A DNA stretch of 53,707 nucleotides from an uncultured Bacteroides sp. GTDB lineage: Bacteria; Bacteroidota; Bacteroidia; Bacteroidales; Bacteroidaceae. Below are positions 42,363 to 50,451 of this stretch, piece by piece. Under the pieces are notes generated by a model. The model had not been told where the DNA came from and made no database searches. It was given only the letters and a program-made list of their open reading frames with translations. Every line of letters begins with the position of its first letter. Within the stretch, counting starts at the first letter, position 1. Where the stretch lies: positions 1 to 53,707 of the forward strand of contig CAMOWU010000010.1 of assembly GCA_946628545.1 (NCBI GenBank). Reading direction: 5' to 3'. The position numbers were made by a program, and so were the translations under genes.

Positions 42363-43928
42363 ATGAGCAACGGAACACTACTTTGGGTGGACGACGAGAT
42401 AGAACTGCTCAAAGCCCACATCATCTTCCTACAGAAGAAAGACTATGAGGTGGTGACAGCCACCAACGGACAAGACGCGCTCGACCTGGTCAGGGAAAGG
42501 ACTTTCGACCTCATCCTGCTCGACGAGAACATGCCAGGACTGAGTGGCCTGCAAACGCTCATGGCCATCAAGGAAATCAATGGCACCATACCTATCGTCA
42601 TGGTCACCAAGAGCGAGGAAGAGAACATCATGGACCAGGCCATAGGCGCCAAGATCGCCGACTACCTCATCAAGCCCGTCAACCCCAACCAAATCCTGCT
42701 GACGCTCAAGAAGCACCTGCACAAACGGTCGATAGAGAATGAGGTGACCAACACCAACTACCAGCAGAACTTCTCCAAGATCGGCATGCAGATCAACGAC
42801 AGCTACACCATCAGCGACTGGATGGAAGTCTATAAGAAACTGGTGTTCTGGGAATTAGAACTCGCTGACTCCAACAGTGAGATGAGCGATATGCTGAAGA
42901 TGCAAAAAGCGGAGGCCAACAATGAGTTCGCCAAGTTCATCAAGAACAACTATCTCGACTGGGTGCGCAATCCCGAAAAACGCCCGATGATGAGTCCCGA
43001 CGTCTTCAAGAAGAAGGTGTTCCCACTGCTCAACGCAGGAGAGAAAGTGTTCCTCATTGTATTCGACAATTTCCGCTACGACCAATGGCGTGTCATCAGC
43101 CAGGAACTTGCCAAGGACTTCACTTTCGAGGAAGACCTCTACCTCAGCATCCTGCCCACGGCAACACAATATGCCCGAAACGCCATCTTCGCAGGGCTCA
43201 TGCCCGACCAAATCGCGAAGATGTTTCCCGAACTATGGGTCGATGAAGACGAGGAAGAAGGCAAGAACCTCAACGAGGAACCCCTGGTGAGGACACAACT
43301 CGAGCGCTACCGCCGCACCAACTCTTTCTCCTACCACAAGTTCAACGACTCAGCAGAGTCAGAAAGGATAGTGCAGCAGTTCAACAAACTGATGAACAAC
43401 GACCTCAACATCATCGTTGTCAACTTCATCGACATGCTCTCTCATGCACGCACAGAGTCGAAGATGGTGCGTGAACTGGCATCAAGCGAAATAGCCTACC
43501 GAAGCATCACCGACTCTTGGTTCCGACATTCACCTGTGCACGACCTTTTCAATGCTTTGGCGCAGACCGACTGCAAGATCATCATCACCACCGACCACGG
43601 CAGCATCCGTGTCAACAACCCCGTAAAAGTCGTGGGCGACCGCAACACCAACACCAACCTGCGCTACAAAGTGGGAAAGGACTTGAGCTACAACCGCAAG
43701 CAAGTGTTCGAAATCACCAACCCTAAGGAAGCTATGCTACCCGTACTCAATCTCACCACGAAGTATATCTTCGCCACCTCCGACAACTTCTTCGCCTACC
43801 CCAACAACTACAACTACTACGTGCGCTACTACAAAGACACCTTCCAGCATGGCGGTATATCCATGGAAGAGATGCTCATCCCCATGATCACCCTGCAAAG
43901 CAAAAGAGCGCGGCCTGCCAATCCATAA
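42363..43928 (+). CDS. porX: T9SS response regulator PorX (receiver + PglZ phosphatase-like)
   Basis: 521 aa. An N-terminal receiver domain with acidic pocket WVDDE, phospho-acceptor Asp54 (LILLDENMPGLSG), switch Thr (VTKS) and IKPVN Lys, followed by a linker and a large alkaline-phosphatase-superfamily PglZ domain (VFLIVFDNFRYDQW; IVVNFIDMLSHARTESKM; IITTDHGS). This REC-PglZ combination is diagnostic of PorX, which works with the PorY kinase to control T9SS genes; no porY lies in this window. Full length. It follows porW closely and is followed by a weak terminator. Confidence 0.93.
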   Translation: MSNGTLLWVDDEIELLKAHIIFLQKKDYEVVTATNGQDALDLVRERTFDLILLDENMPGLSGLQTLMAIKEINGTIPIVMVTKSEEENIMDQAIGAKIADYLIKPVNPNQILLTLKKHLHKRSIENEVTNTNYQQNFSKIGMQINDSYTISDWMEVYKKLVFWELELADSNSEMSDMLKMQKAEANNEFAKFIKNNYLDWVRNPEKRPMMSPDVFKKKVFPLLNAGEKVFLIVFDNFRYDQWRVISQELAKDFTFEEDLYLSILPTATQYARNAIFAGLMPDQIAKMFPELWVDEDEEEGKNLNEEPLVRTQLERYRRTNSFSYHKFNDSAESERIVQQFNKLMNNDLNIIVVNFIDMLSHARTESKMVRELASSEIAYRSITDSWFRHSPVHDLFNALAQTDCKIIITTDHGSIRVNNPVKVVGDRNTNTNLRYKVGKDLSYNRKQVFEITNPKEAMLPVLNLTTKYIFATSDNFFAYPNNYNYYVRYYKDTFQHGGISMEEMLIPMITLQSKRARPANP

Positions 43929-43944
43929 AGGTGTTTTGAGGGAA

Positions 43945-43967
43945 AATGCGCTGCATTATCTTTTTTT
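43945..43967 (+). terminator. Weak terminator after porX
   Basis: Stem AATGC-GCT-GCATT (43945-43957), then a 7-T run (43961-43967), 17 bp after the porX stop. The stem is only 5 bp, so efficiency is doubtful. Confidence 0.45.
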
Positions 43968-44003
43968 AAGAATCTCCAACGATGGAATCCCAATAAAAAA
44001 AAG

Positions 44004-44011
44004 TAACTTTG
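44004..44011 (+). promoter_or_regulatory. trxA promoter -7 box
   Basis: TAACTTTG matches the -7 consensus; no clear TTTG lies at the expected -33 spacing. Directly downstream is the 19-bp repeat at 44021-44039, which would lie at the start of the ~75-nt leader. Confidence 0.55.
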
Positions 44012-44020
44012 TAGTCCGAT

Positions 44021-44039
44021 TGGACAGATGCCACACATC
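44021..44039. repeat. 19-bp exact repeat, copy 2
   Basis: Identical to 30742-30760. It falls near the predicted transcript start of trxA, so it may be a leader or operator element. Confidence 0.6.
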
Positions 44040-44092
44040 GCGCCCATACAAAGAATACAATAGTAACACAATAATAAGAAAGGAAACAAACA

Positions 44093-44404
44093 ATGATTAT
44101 CACAGACGAGAACTACGCCGAATTGGCAGCAGGCGACAAGCCTTTGGTGATTGACTTCTGGGCCACATGGTGTGGACCATGCAGAATGGTAAGCCCCATC
44201 ATTGAGGAATTGGCACAGAAATACGAAGGACAAGTGGTCATCGGAAAAGCCGACGTCGAGGAGGCTGTAGAAGTGACCGCCAAGTTCGGAGTGCGCAACA
44301 TCCCAACAGTGGTCTTCCTCAAGAACGGCCAGGTGGTTGACAAGGTGGTAGGCGCAGCCGGCAAGGATGTCTTCGAGAGCAAGGTACAGGCTCTCATCGG
44401 CTAA
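44093..44404 (+). CDS. trxA: Thioredoxin
   Basis: 103 aa, standard length, cytoplasmic (no signal). Active site WCGPC at residues 26-30 (Cys27, Cys30), cis-Pro in NIPTVVFLKNG, and the C-terminal GAAGKD pattern. It is the general disulfide reductant and a likely electron donor for the Bcp peroxiredoxin encoded at 23.3 kb. It has its own promoter and is followed at 47 bp by the acidic 113-aa gene, with which it is probably co-transcribed. Confidence 0.95.
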   Translation: MIITDENYAELAAGDKPLVIDFWATWCGPCRMVSPIIEELAQKYEGQVVIGKADVEEAVEVTAKFGVRNIPTVVFLKNGQVVDKVVGAAGKDVFESKVQALIG

Positions 44405-44451
44405 TCCACCTCATCCCTCTATTGTTCCACTTCTAAACCACAAATGAGACA

Positions 44452-44793
44452 ATGGCAGATTTCGACAACGACATGTTCCTCGACGCTGAGTACGATGCTC
44501 AGGAAGTGGAGTTCATCAAGAACTACCTGCCGTCGGAAGTCAAGGACAAGTTCACTGAGGAACAACTCTACTACATCCTTGACGTGATTTGCGAATACTA
44601 TGTCAGCAAAGGTGTGTTCGATGAGGACGCTGACGATGACACTGAGATAGAGATTGACCTGGACGAAGTGGTCAACTATGTCAAGGAAAAAGCGGAAAAA
44701 GAAGGCATCGGTGAATTTGACCCCGAAGACCTCTTTTTCGTCATCCAAGGCGACTTCGAATTCAACGAACCATCCGAAGACGAAGAAAACTAA
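44452..44793 (+). CDS. Small acidic protein, function unknown
   Basis: 113 aa, very acidic, no signal peptide or membrane segment. Helical pattern with EEQLYYILDVICEYYVSKGV and a terminal FVIQGDFEFNEPSEDEEN. I do not recognise the family beyond a Bacteroidetes conserved hypothetical. It lies between trxA and tsaE and is followed by a strong terminator, so trxA and this gene form a short transcription unit. Confidence 0.75.
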   Translation: MADFDNDMFLDAEYDAQEVEFIKNYLPSEVKDKFTEEQLYYILDVICEYYVSKGVFDEDADDDTEIEIDLDEVVNYVKEKAEKEGIGEFDPEDLFFVIQGDFEFNEPSEDEEN

Positions 44794-44810
44794 ATCAACA
44801 AAAGAAAAAA

Positions 44811-44837
44811 CGAGAAGGTTCCTTCTCGTTTTTTTCT
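44811..44837 (+). terminator. Rho-independent terminator after the acidic-protein gene
   Basis: Stem CGAGAAGG / CCTTCTCG (8 bp) with a TTTT loop, followed by seven T (44831-44837) and preceded by an A-run, so it could work in both directions. Confidence 0.88.
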
Positions 44838-44845
44838 TGATTCCA

Positions 44846-44881
44846 TAAGGACTTTAATGTCTCTAAGGACCCTAAGTCCAT
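44846..44881. repeat. 9-bp tandem repeat array before tsaE (x4)
   Basis: Four 9-bp units, CATAAGGAC, TTTAATGTC, TCTAAGGAC, CCTAAGTCC, of the same family as the porW array. It lies between the terminator and the tsaE start (ATG 44905). Confidence 0.7.
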
Positions 44882-44904
44882 TCACTTTTCAATCAACACA
44901 CACA

Positions 44905-45324
44905 ATGGAAATACACATTCCCTCACTCCAACAAATCCACGAAGCCGCCGAGAGTTTCATCCATGCCATCGGACATGCACGCATCATCGCTTTCTACGGC
45001 AAGATGGGAGCCGGAAAGACCACCTTCATCAAGGCGGTGTGCGAGAAACTTGGTGTCACCGATGTCATCAACTCACCCACCTTCGCCATCGTCAACGAAT
45101 ATCTGGATGGCGACGGGCAGCCTATCTATCATTTCGACTTCTACCGCATCAAGAAAGCCAGCGAAGTGCTCGACATCGGTTTTGAAGACTACATCTACAG
45201 TGGAAGCCTCTGCCTGATGGAATGGCCTGAGTATATCGAAGAACTTCTTCCCGAGGAAACCGTCAAGGTCGTCATCGAGGAGAACGCCGACGGTAGTCGC
45301 ACCATCAGCCTGCCCACCATCTAA
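44905..45324 (+). CDS. tsaE: tRNA t6A37 biosynthesis ATPase TsaE
   Basis: 139 aa from the ATG at 44905; an upstream extension would run through the tandem repeat and is rejected. Walker A GKMGAGKTTFIKAVCEKLG at about 32-50, then SPTFAIVNEY, YHFDFYRI and LCLMEWPEYIEELLPE, all typical of TsaE. It acts with TsaB and TsaD to make threonylcarbamoyladenosine in tRNA. It converges on dnaE with about 48 bp between stops. Confidence 0.93.
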   Translation: MEIHIPSLQQIHEAAESFIHAIGHARIIAFYGKMGAGKTTFIKAVCEKLGVTDVINSPTFAIVNEYLDGDGQPIYHFDFYRIKKASEVLDIGFEDYIYSGSLCLMEWPEYIEELLPEETVKVVIEENADGSRTISLPTI

Positions 45325-45372
45325 TGCCGACTCCTGAAGCGCCTGACAGTCGATCGGAAAGCGCCATACAGG

Positions 45373-48300
45373 CTATGCCAGCTGGCGGTCGTTGATGGAG
45401 AACGACAACTCCTGATGGGCTTCAAAGAAGTTGACAAACTCCTTTCCTACGCTCATCTTCAGGGCTATAGGCTTGAGCACCACATCGTTCAGGCGGTCGG
45501 GAGTGTTGATATGGAAATACACATCGGTGTTGCCAGGGTTGTTCTCCACGATATCCGACAATTCCTCCACCACGGTTGGCGTGAGGTCGCCCAGTGAGAT
45601 ATCGATTCTCACTTTCTCTATCGCATGGTCCTTCACATCGGAGAGCAATTCCACCGTCTTGATCTGAAGGTCAAGTCGGTCGCCTCCGAATTTCGACTGC
45701 ACAATCTTCGCTCTGATGAACAGTGAGGTGCCCACAAGGAAAGAATTGTGGAAAGTGAGCCAATCCTGACCGAAAAGGGCAATTTCGCCTGTACCTACAT
45801 AGTTCTCCAACTTGACGATGCCGTAAGGGTTGCCTTTCTTGGTCGTGCCCGTCCGGATGTCGGTGACGATACCACCCAGTGTCAGTTCATCCCGCTTAGC
45901 CAATTCAGCATAATTCTCCTTCTGTAGTTCAGTCAGCTGGGTGTTGCAGACGTATTTCAAGACCATGAAGTATTCATCCAGTGGATGGGCGGAGAGATAG
46001 ATGCCCACTAAATCGCGCTCCTTGTTCAGGCGCTCCAAGTCCGACCAAGGCTCAGCCTCCGGAATCTGAGGATGAACAACCGCCACATCCAAACCCATAT
46101 CACCAAAGAGTGAATTCATGCTCATCTTTTTGTCGGCCTGGAACTTCTGGCCAAACCTGATGAGGATATCCAGAAAGGCCTCGCTGCCGTTCTTGACAGG
46201 AGCGAAGAAAGACTCGCGCCTGACGCCCAGACTGTCGAACGCACCTGAGAGCACCAGACTTTCAAAGGCCTTGCGGTTGACGGCATTGAGGTTGACACGC
46301 TCCACGAAATCGAAGATGTCTTTGTAAAGACCGTTCTTCTTCCTCTCCGACACGATGGCATCCACCACCGACTCACCCACACCCTTGACGGCAGCCATGC
46401 CAAAACGGATGTCGCCGTTCTGGTTGACCGAGAATTTCAATTGGCTCTCGTTGACATCAGGTCCATAAGTGCTGATACCCATAGCCTTGCACTCATCCAT
46501 GAATTTGCTGATGTCGGAGATGTTGTTGAGGCTTCGGCTCATGTTGGCAGCCATGTACTGGGCAGGATAATGCGCCTTCATATACGCCGTCTGATAAGCC
46601 ACCCAAGAATAGCAAGTGGCGTGGCTCTTGTTGAATGCGTAGGAAGCAAACTTCTCCCAGTCTGCCCAGATTTTTTCCAGTACCGCAGGGTCGTGACCGT
46701 TTTTCTGCCCACCCTCAATGAACTTCGGCTTCATCGCATCGACGATGTCCTTTTTCTTCTTACCCATGGCTTTACGCAGGGAGTCGCTCTCACCACGGGT
46801 GAAATTGGCCAACTGGCGCGAGAGGAGCATCACTTGCTCCTGATACACCGTGATGCCGTATGTGTCCTTGAGGTACTTCTCCATGCAGTCGATGTCGTAC
46901 TCGATGGGCTTGCGGCCCGTCTTGCGGTCAATGAAATCAGGTATGTAGTCCATAGGGCCTGGACGGTAAAGGGCATTCATGGCGATGAGATCCTCAAAGA
47001 CAGATGGTTGCAGCTCGCGCAGATACTTCTGCATGCCCGGCGACTCAAACTGGAACGTACCGATGGTTCGTCCGTCGCAATAGAGCTGGTAGGTGGCGGG
47101 ATCCTCGATGTCGATGTCGTCCACATCCACCTCAATGCCAAGACTGTCCCTGACGTTCTCCACCGCCTCCTTGAGGATCGAGAGTGTCTTGAGGCCGAGG
47201 AAGTCCATCTTGATCAGACCCGTCTCTTCAATATAGTGTCCGTCGTACTGCGTGCAGTGCAACTCTTCCTTGGAGTCCTTGTCCTTGGCTGTGCTGACCG
47301 GCACCCAATCGGAGATCTCGTCGCGGCAGATGATAAAGCCGCAGGCATGCACACCCGTGTTGCGGATATTGTTCTCCAGCATCACGGCGTACTTGATGGT
47401 GTCGCGCAGCACTTCATCGGGCGAGGTACTTGCCTCCTTGAGTTCCTGAATACACTTGATGGCATTGGGCAACGACATCTTGTCGCCAGTAGGCAGTTTG
47501 TCGGGAATGGCCTTGCAGAGGGCATTGGAGATGGGCAACGGCAGTTTCTGCACACGAGCCACGTCCTTGATGGCGCTCTTGGTTGCCATTGAACCGTAAG
47601 TGATGATATGCGCCACATTCTCAGCGCCGTACTTTTCGGTCACCCATTGCAGCACCTTGCCACGACCGTCGTCGTCGAAATCCACATCTATATCGGGCAG
47701 AGAGATACGGTCGGGGTTGAGGAAACGCTCAAAAAGGAGGTCGTACTTGATGGGGTCGACCTTGGTGATGCCGAGGCAATAAGCCACCACCGAACCTGCG
47801 GCAGAACCACGGCCAGGACCCACCCATACACCCAGTTCCTTACGCGCTGAGTTGATATAGTCCTGCACGATGAGGAAGTAACCTGGGAAACCCATGGTCT
47901 TCATGATGTGGAGCTCGAACTTGATCTGCTCAGCCACATGCTCTGGCAATGGGTCGCCATAGAGGGCCTTGGCACCGTCGTAAGCCAGTTTGCCCAAATA
48001 GTCGGCTTCGAACTTGATGCGATAGAGTTTGTCGTAGCCACCCAACTTCTTGATTTTCTTCTCGCCATCCTCGCGCGACATCACCTCGTTGCCGTTCTCG
48101 TCCCTGGTGAACTCATTGAAGAGGTCTTCCTCTGTCAGACGCTGACGGTATTCCTCCTCGGTACCGAAGTCTGCCGGAATGGCGAAGTTGGGCATGATGG
48201 GCGCATGGTCGATGGAATAGGTCTCCACCTTGTCGAGCACCTCCATGGTGTTGGCCATGGCCTCGGGGATGTCGGAGAAAATCTCGTACATCTCGGCTCT

Positions 48301-49242
48301 TGTCTTGAACCACTCCTGCTTGGAGTAGAGCATGCGGTTGGGGTCGTCGAGATCCTTGCCGGTGCTGAGACAGATCAAGCGGTCGTGAGCCTCGGCGTTC
48401 TCCTCATCCACGAAATGGACGTCGTTGGTGCAGACCAATTTCACATCATGCTTGCGTGCCAGCTCTATCAACACCTTGTTGATTTCCTTCTGCAGTTCGT
48501 AGGTCTCTCGGTTGGCGCGTTGGTTGGGGTTCTTCACCTCATGGCGCTGGAGCTCGATGTAATAATCATCGCCAAAGAGCCCCTTGAAGAAAGCGATGGT
48601 CTCCTCTGCCTTGTCTATCTGATGCTGACGCACATAGGAAGGCAACTCACCTGCTATGCAGGCTGAGCAGATGATCAGTCCTTCATGATATTTCTTCAAT
48701 TCCTCGTGGTCGGTGCGCGGACGTGAATAGAACCCATCAACCCAGGCGTGCGACACGAGTTTGACAAGGTTGTGATATCCCTTTTCGTTCTTGGCCAGCA
48801 CGATCAAGTGCCATCCGCTGCTGTCGGTTTTGGTCTCCTTCAAGTGCATGCTCCGCCTGGCGCAGTACATCTCACAACCGATAATTGGCTTGAAGTTGAG
48901 TTTGGGTGTAGTCTTGGCAATGGTCTGCTCGGCCTCCTGACGCAGTTGTGCCTCTGGCTTGTTGTCATACATGTCTTTGCCGTTGCGGTCGAGCCTGACA
49001 AGTGTACCGTTGTCGATGTCGGCAATGAGTTTCTGGGCGTCTTTCACTTTGGAGGCATTCTTGCCGTTGACCTTATTGACGGTATTATAGAACTCCTTGA
49101 TACCGAACATATTACCATGGTCGGTCACAGCCATGCCTTTCATCCCGTCGGCTATCGCCTTGTCGATGAGTCGGGAGATGCTGGCCTGTCCGTCGAGGAT
49201 GGAATATTGGGTGTGGACGTGGAGATGGACGAAATCTTGCAT
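45373..49242 (-). CDS. dnaE: DNA polymerase III alpha subunit
   Basis: 1289 aa. N-terminal PHP domain (FVHLHVHTQYSILDG; AVTDHGNMFG), the palm with WVGPGRGSAAGSVVAYCLG and catalytic Asp residues in LPDIDVDFDDDGRGKV (near 517), fingers, helix-hairpin-helix region and a C-terminal OB fold (LTLGGIVTDIRTGTTKKGNP). Full-length DnaE1-type replicative polymerase. On the minus strand its start is directly preceded by a C-rich 9-10-bp tandem repeat array, which occupies the place where a ribosome-binding region would be. Confidence 0.97.
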   Translation of the reverse strand: MQDFVHLHVHTQYSILDGQASISRLIDKAIADGMKGMAVTDHGNMFGIKEFYNTVNKVNGKNASKVKDAQKLIADIDNGTLVRLDRNGKDMYDNKPEAQLRQEAEQTIAKTTPKLNFKPIIGCEMYCARRSMHLKETKTDSSGWHLIVLAKNEKGYHNLVKLVSHAWVDGFYSRPRTDHEELKKYHEGLIICSACIAGELPSYVRQHQIDKAEETIAFFKGLFGDDYYIELQRHEVKNPNQRANRETYELQKEINKVLIELARKHDVKLVCTNDVHFVDEENAEAHDRLICLSTGKDLDDPNRMLYSKQEWFKTRAEMYEIFSDIPEAMANTMEVLDKVETYSIDHAPIMPNFAIPADFGTEEEYRQRLTEEDLFNEFTRDENGNEVMSREDGEKKIKKLGGYDKLYRIKFEADYLGKLAYDGAKALYGDPLPEHVAEQIKFELHIMKTMGFPGYFLIVQDYINSARKELGVWVGPGRGSAAGSVVAYCLGITKVDPIKYDLLFERFLNPDRISLPDIDVDFDDDGRGKVLQWVTEKYGAENVAHIITYGSMATKSAIKDVARVQKLPLPISNALCKAIPDKLPTGDKMSLPNAIKCIQELKEASTSPDEVLRDTIKYAVMLENNIRNTGVHACGFIICRDEISDWVPVSTAKDKDSKEELHCTQYDGHYIEETGLIKMDFLGLKTLSILKEAVENVRDSLGIEVDVDDIDIEDPATYQLYCDGRTIGTFQFESPGMQKYLRELQPSVFEDLIAMNALYRPGPMDYIPDFIDRKTGRKPIEYDIDCMEKYLKDTYGITVYQEQVMLLSRQLANFTRGESDSLRKAMGKKKKDIVDAMKPKFIEGGQKNGHDPAVLEKIWADWEKFASYAFNKSHATCYSWVAYQTAYMKAHYPAQYMAANMSRSLNNISDISKFMDECKAMGISTYGPDVNESQLKFSVNQNGDIRFGMAAVKGVGESVVDAIVSERKKNGLYKDIFDFVERVNLNAVNRKAFESLVLSGAFDSLGVRRESFFAPVKNGSEAFLDILIRFGQKFQADKKMSMNSLFGDMGLDVAVVHPQIPEAEPWSDLERLNKERDLVGIYLSAHPLDEYFMVLKYVCNTQLTELQKENYAELAKRDELTLGGIVTDIRTGTTKKGNPYGIVKLENYVGTGEIALFGQDWLTFHNSFLVGTSLFIRAKIVQSKFGGDRLDLQIKTVELLSDVKDHAIEKVRIDISLGDLTPTVVEELSDIVENNPGNTDVYFHINTPDRLNDVVLKPIALKMSVGKEFVNFFEAHQELSFSINDRQLA

Positions 49243-49250
49243 AAGAGTGG

Positions 49251-49317
49251 ATGGGGATTGATGGGAGTGGATGGGAACTATGGGAATTGATGGGAATAAT
49301 GGGAGTGGATGGGGGGG
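49251..49317. repeat. 9-10-bp tandem repeat array before dnaE (ATGGGANTN x7)
   Basis: Seven units (plus strand): ATGGGGATTG, ATGGGAGTGG, ATGGGAACT, ATGGGAATTG, ATGGGAATA, ATGGGAGTGG, ATGGGGGGG. The nearest unit is 8 bp from the dnaE start codon. On the minus strand the array reads as C-rich CCCATCCACT-type units. Confidence 0.8.
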
Positions 49318-49320
49318 ATG

Positions 49321-49368
49321 ACCCCACCCCGCCCTTTGGGCACCCCTCCCCTTGGAGGGGAGGGGTGT
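49321..49368. repeat. CCCCACCCC-type modular repeat, copy 2
   Basis: Short copy: ACCCCACCCC, GCCCTTTGGGC, then an 11-bp perfect stem CACCCCTCCCC / GGGGAGGGGTG with a TTGGA loop, followed by TTTTTA on the plus strand. It lies between the B3/B4 gene stop and dnaE. Confidence 0.8.
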
Positions 49369-49380
49369 TTTTATTGAGTT

Positions 49381-50061
49381 TTATTGATAGGTGGCGATTT
49401 GGCCTCCGTCGCTGTCGGCGCAGGTGCGCAGCAGGTGCTGGATCATCTGTGCCGTCTTCATCACGGTGTCTGCGTTGCCGTCGTAGCCATTGACCAGTGC
49501 GAGCAGATGGCAGGTGCTGGCATCGATCTTCGTGCGTTCATGGTCGCTGGTGGGGGTGCCTATGCCGCCGAGCGCATCGCGATAGACGGGCAGTCCTTCG
49601 ATATTGAGCAGACCGCGGCCTATGCCCTCGTAAGGCTCGCCTTCACGCCCTATGCCCAGGACGATACGGTCGCCCTCAATCTTGTCGTAGTCGAAGCCAC
49701 CGATGCTGTAGCCGTAAGCGATGGAGGCGAGGTTGATGAGGTCCACTGCCGTATCAATCTGATACAGGCCCTTGCCTTTGAGTACACGGCGGATGAGCGC
49801 TTCGCCCGATGGACGGTAACGACTGGGGTCCTTGCCGCACTTGCGATAGACGGTTCTCGTGGCCTCTATGGCAGGGATGTGTTTGATGGTATCGACGGTC
49901 TGCGACTTGACGTATTCGGCGAGATAGCGGTCTATCTCCTCCCACAAGGCTGTATTGTGGGGGGTGTTGACAAACTCTGCATACACGGCTGCTCCCACAA
50001 ACTGTGGACACACCTCATGCATCTCGTCCGACACAATGATTGTTTTCTGTGCTAACAGCAT
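49381..50061 (-). CDS. B3/B4 domain protein
   Basis: 226 aa, no signal peptide. It resembles the stand-alone B3/B4 domain otherwise found in the beta subunit of phenylalanyl-tRNA synthetase: KHIPAIEATRTVYRKCGKDP, RPSGEALIRRVLKGKGLYQI, VDLINLASIAYGYSIGGFD and the DASTCHLLALVNGYDG end. Related proteins are proposed to act as tRNA-editing or RNA-binding factors; its own role is unknown. It follows the 67-aa membrane protein by 17 bp on the same strand. Confidence 0.85.
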   Translation of the reverse strand: MLLAQKTIIVSDEMHEVCPQFVGAAVYAEFVNTPHNTALWEEIDRYLAEYVKSQTVDTIKHIPAIEATRTVYRKCGKDPSRYRPSGEALIRRVLKGKGLYQIDTAVDLINLASIAYGYSIGGFDYDKIEGDRIVLGIGREGEPYEGIGRGLLNIEGLPVYRDALGGIGTPTSDHERTKIDASTCHLLALVNGYDGNADTVMKTAQMIQHLLRTCADSDGGQIATYQ

Positions 50062-50078
50062 GGTTCTGTCGGTTTAGT

Positions 50079-50282
50079 TTAGTGTTGAGGATTCTGCAGG
50101 GTGTCGATGGTAAGCGTCACCACCGTAGAGTCGTTCTTCTCCTCGCTCTTCATCTGGTCGTAGATGGCTTTCTGTCGGAAGGCCAGGTACCACATCAGTG
50201 TCACCACGACCAACAGCAACATACCGATGGCCATGATGAAACGGAGGAAGTTTCGATTTGAACGTTGGGCTCTCTTGTACAT
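50079..50282 (-). CDS. Small single-pass membrane protein
   Basis: 67 aa. A basic N-terminus (MYKRAQRSNRN), one transmembrane helix (FIMAIGMLLLVVVTLMWYLA) and a short polar tail ending TLQNPQH. No recognised family. It is 17 bp upstream of the B3/B4 gene, likely co-transcribed. Short, but coding is supported by clean membrane topology and tight spacing. Confidence 0.6.
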   Translation of the reverse strand: MYKRAQRSNRNFLRFIMAIGMLLLVVVTLMWYLAFRQKAIYDQMKSEEKNDSTVVTLTIDTLQNPQH

Positions 50283-50349
50283 TTATATTTTTCTTTTTGG
50301 GGGAGTTATATGATGGGAATCATGTGCGATTGGGGATTTTGACGATTTG

Positions 50350-50423
50350 ACCCCACCCCTACCCCATTCCCGAGCAAGCTCGCCTACCCGTAGCCTTTCC
50401 CCTGCGAGGGGAGGGGAGTTGTT
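50350..50423. repeat. CCCCACCCC-type modular repeat, copy 3
   Basis: ACCCCACCCC, ACCCCATTCCC, a GAGCAAGCTC hairpin (GACGTACCGTC in copy 1), CCTACCCGTAGCCTTT, and a CCCCT-GCG-AGGGG hairpin ending GAGTTGTTG. It lies between the S41 peptidase stop and the 67-aa gene start. Confidence 0.8.
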
Positions 50424-50451
50424 GTAACCTTTTGGTTCCTACGAGGGGTGT

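Noticed and set aside
42363-43928. PglZ protein as part of a BREX phage-defence system
   Set aside because: The N-terminal receiver domain and porW neighbour identify it as PorX; no brxA/B/C/L or pglX genes are present.
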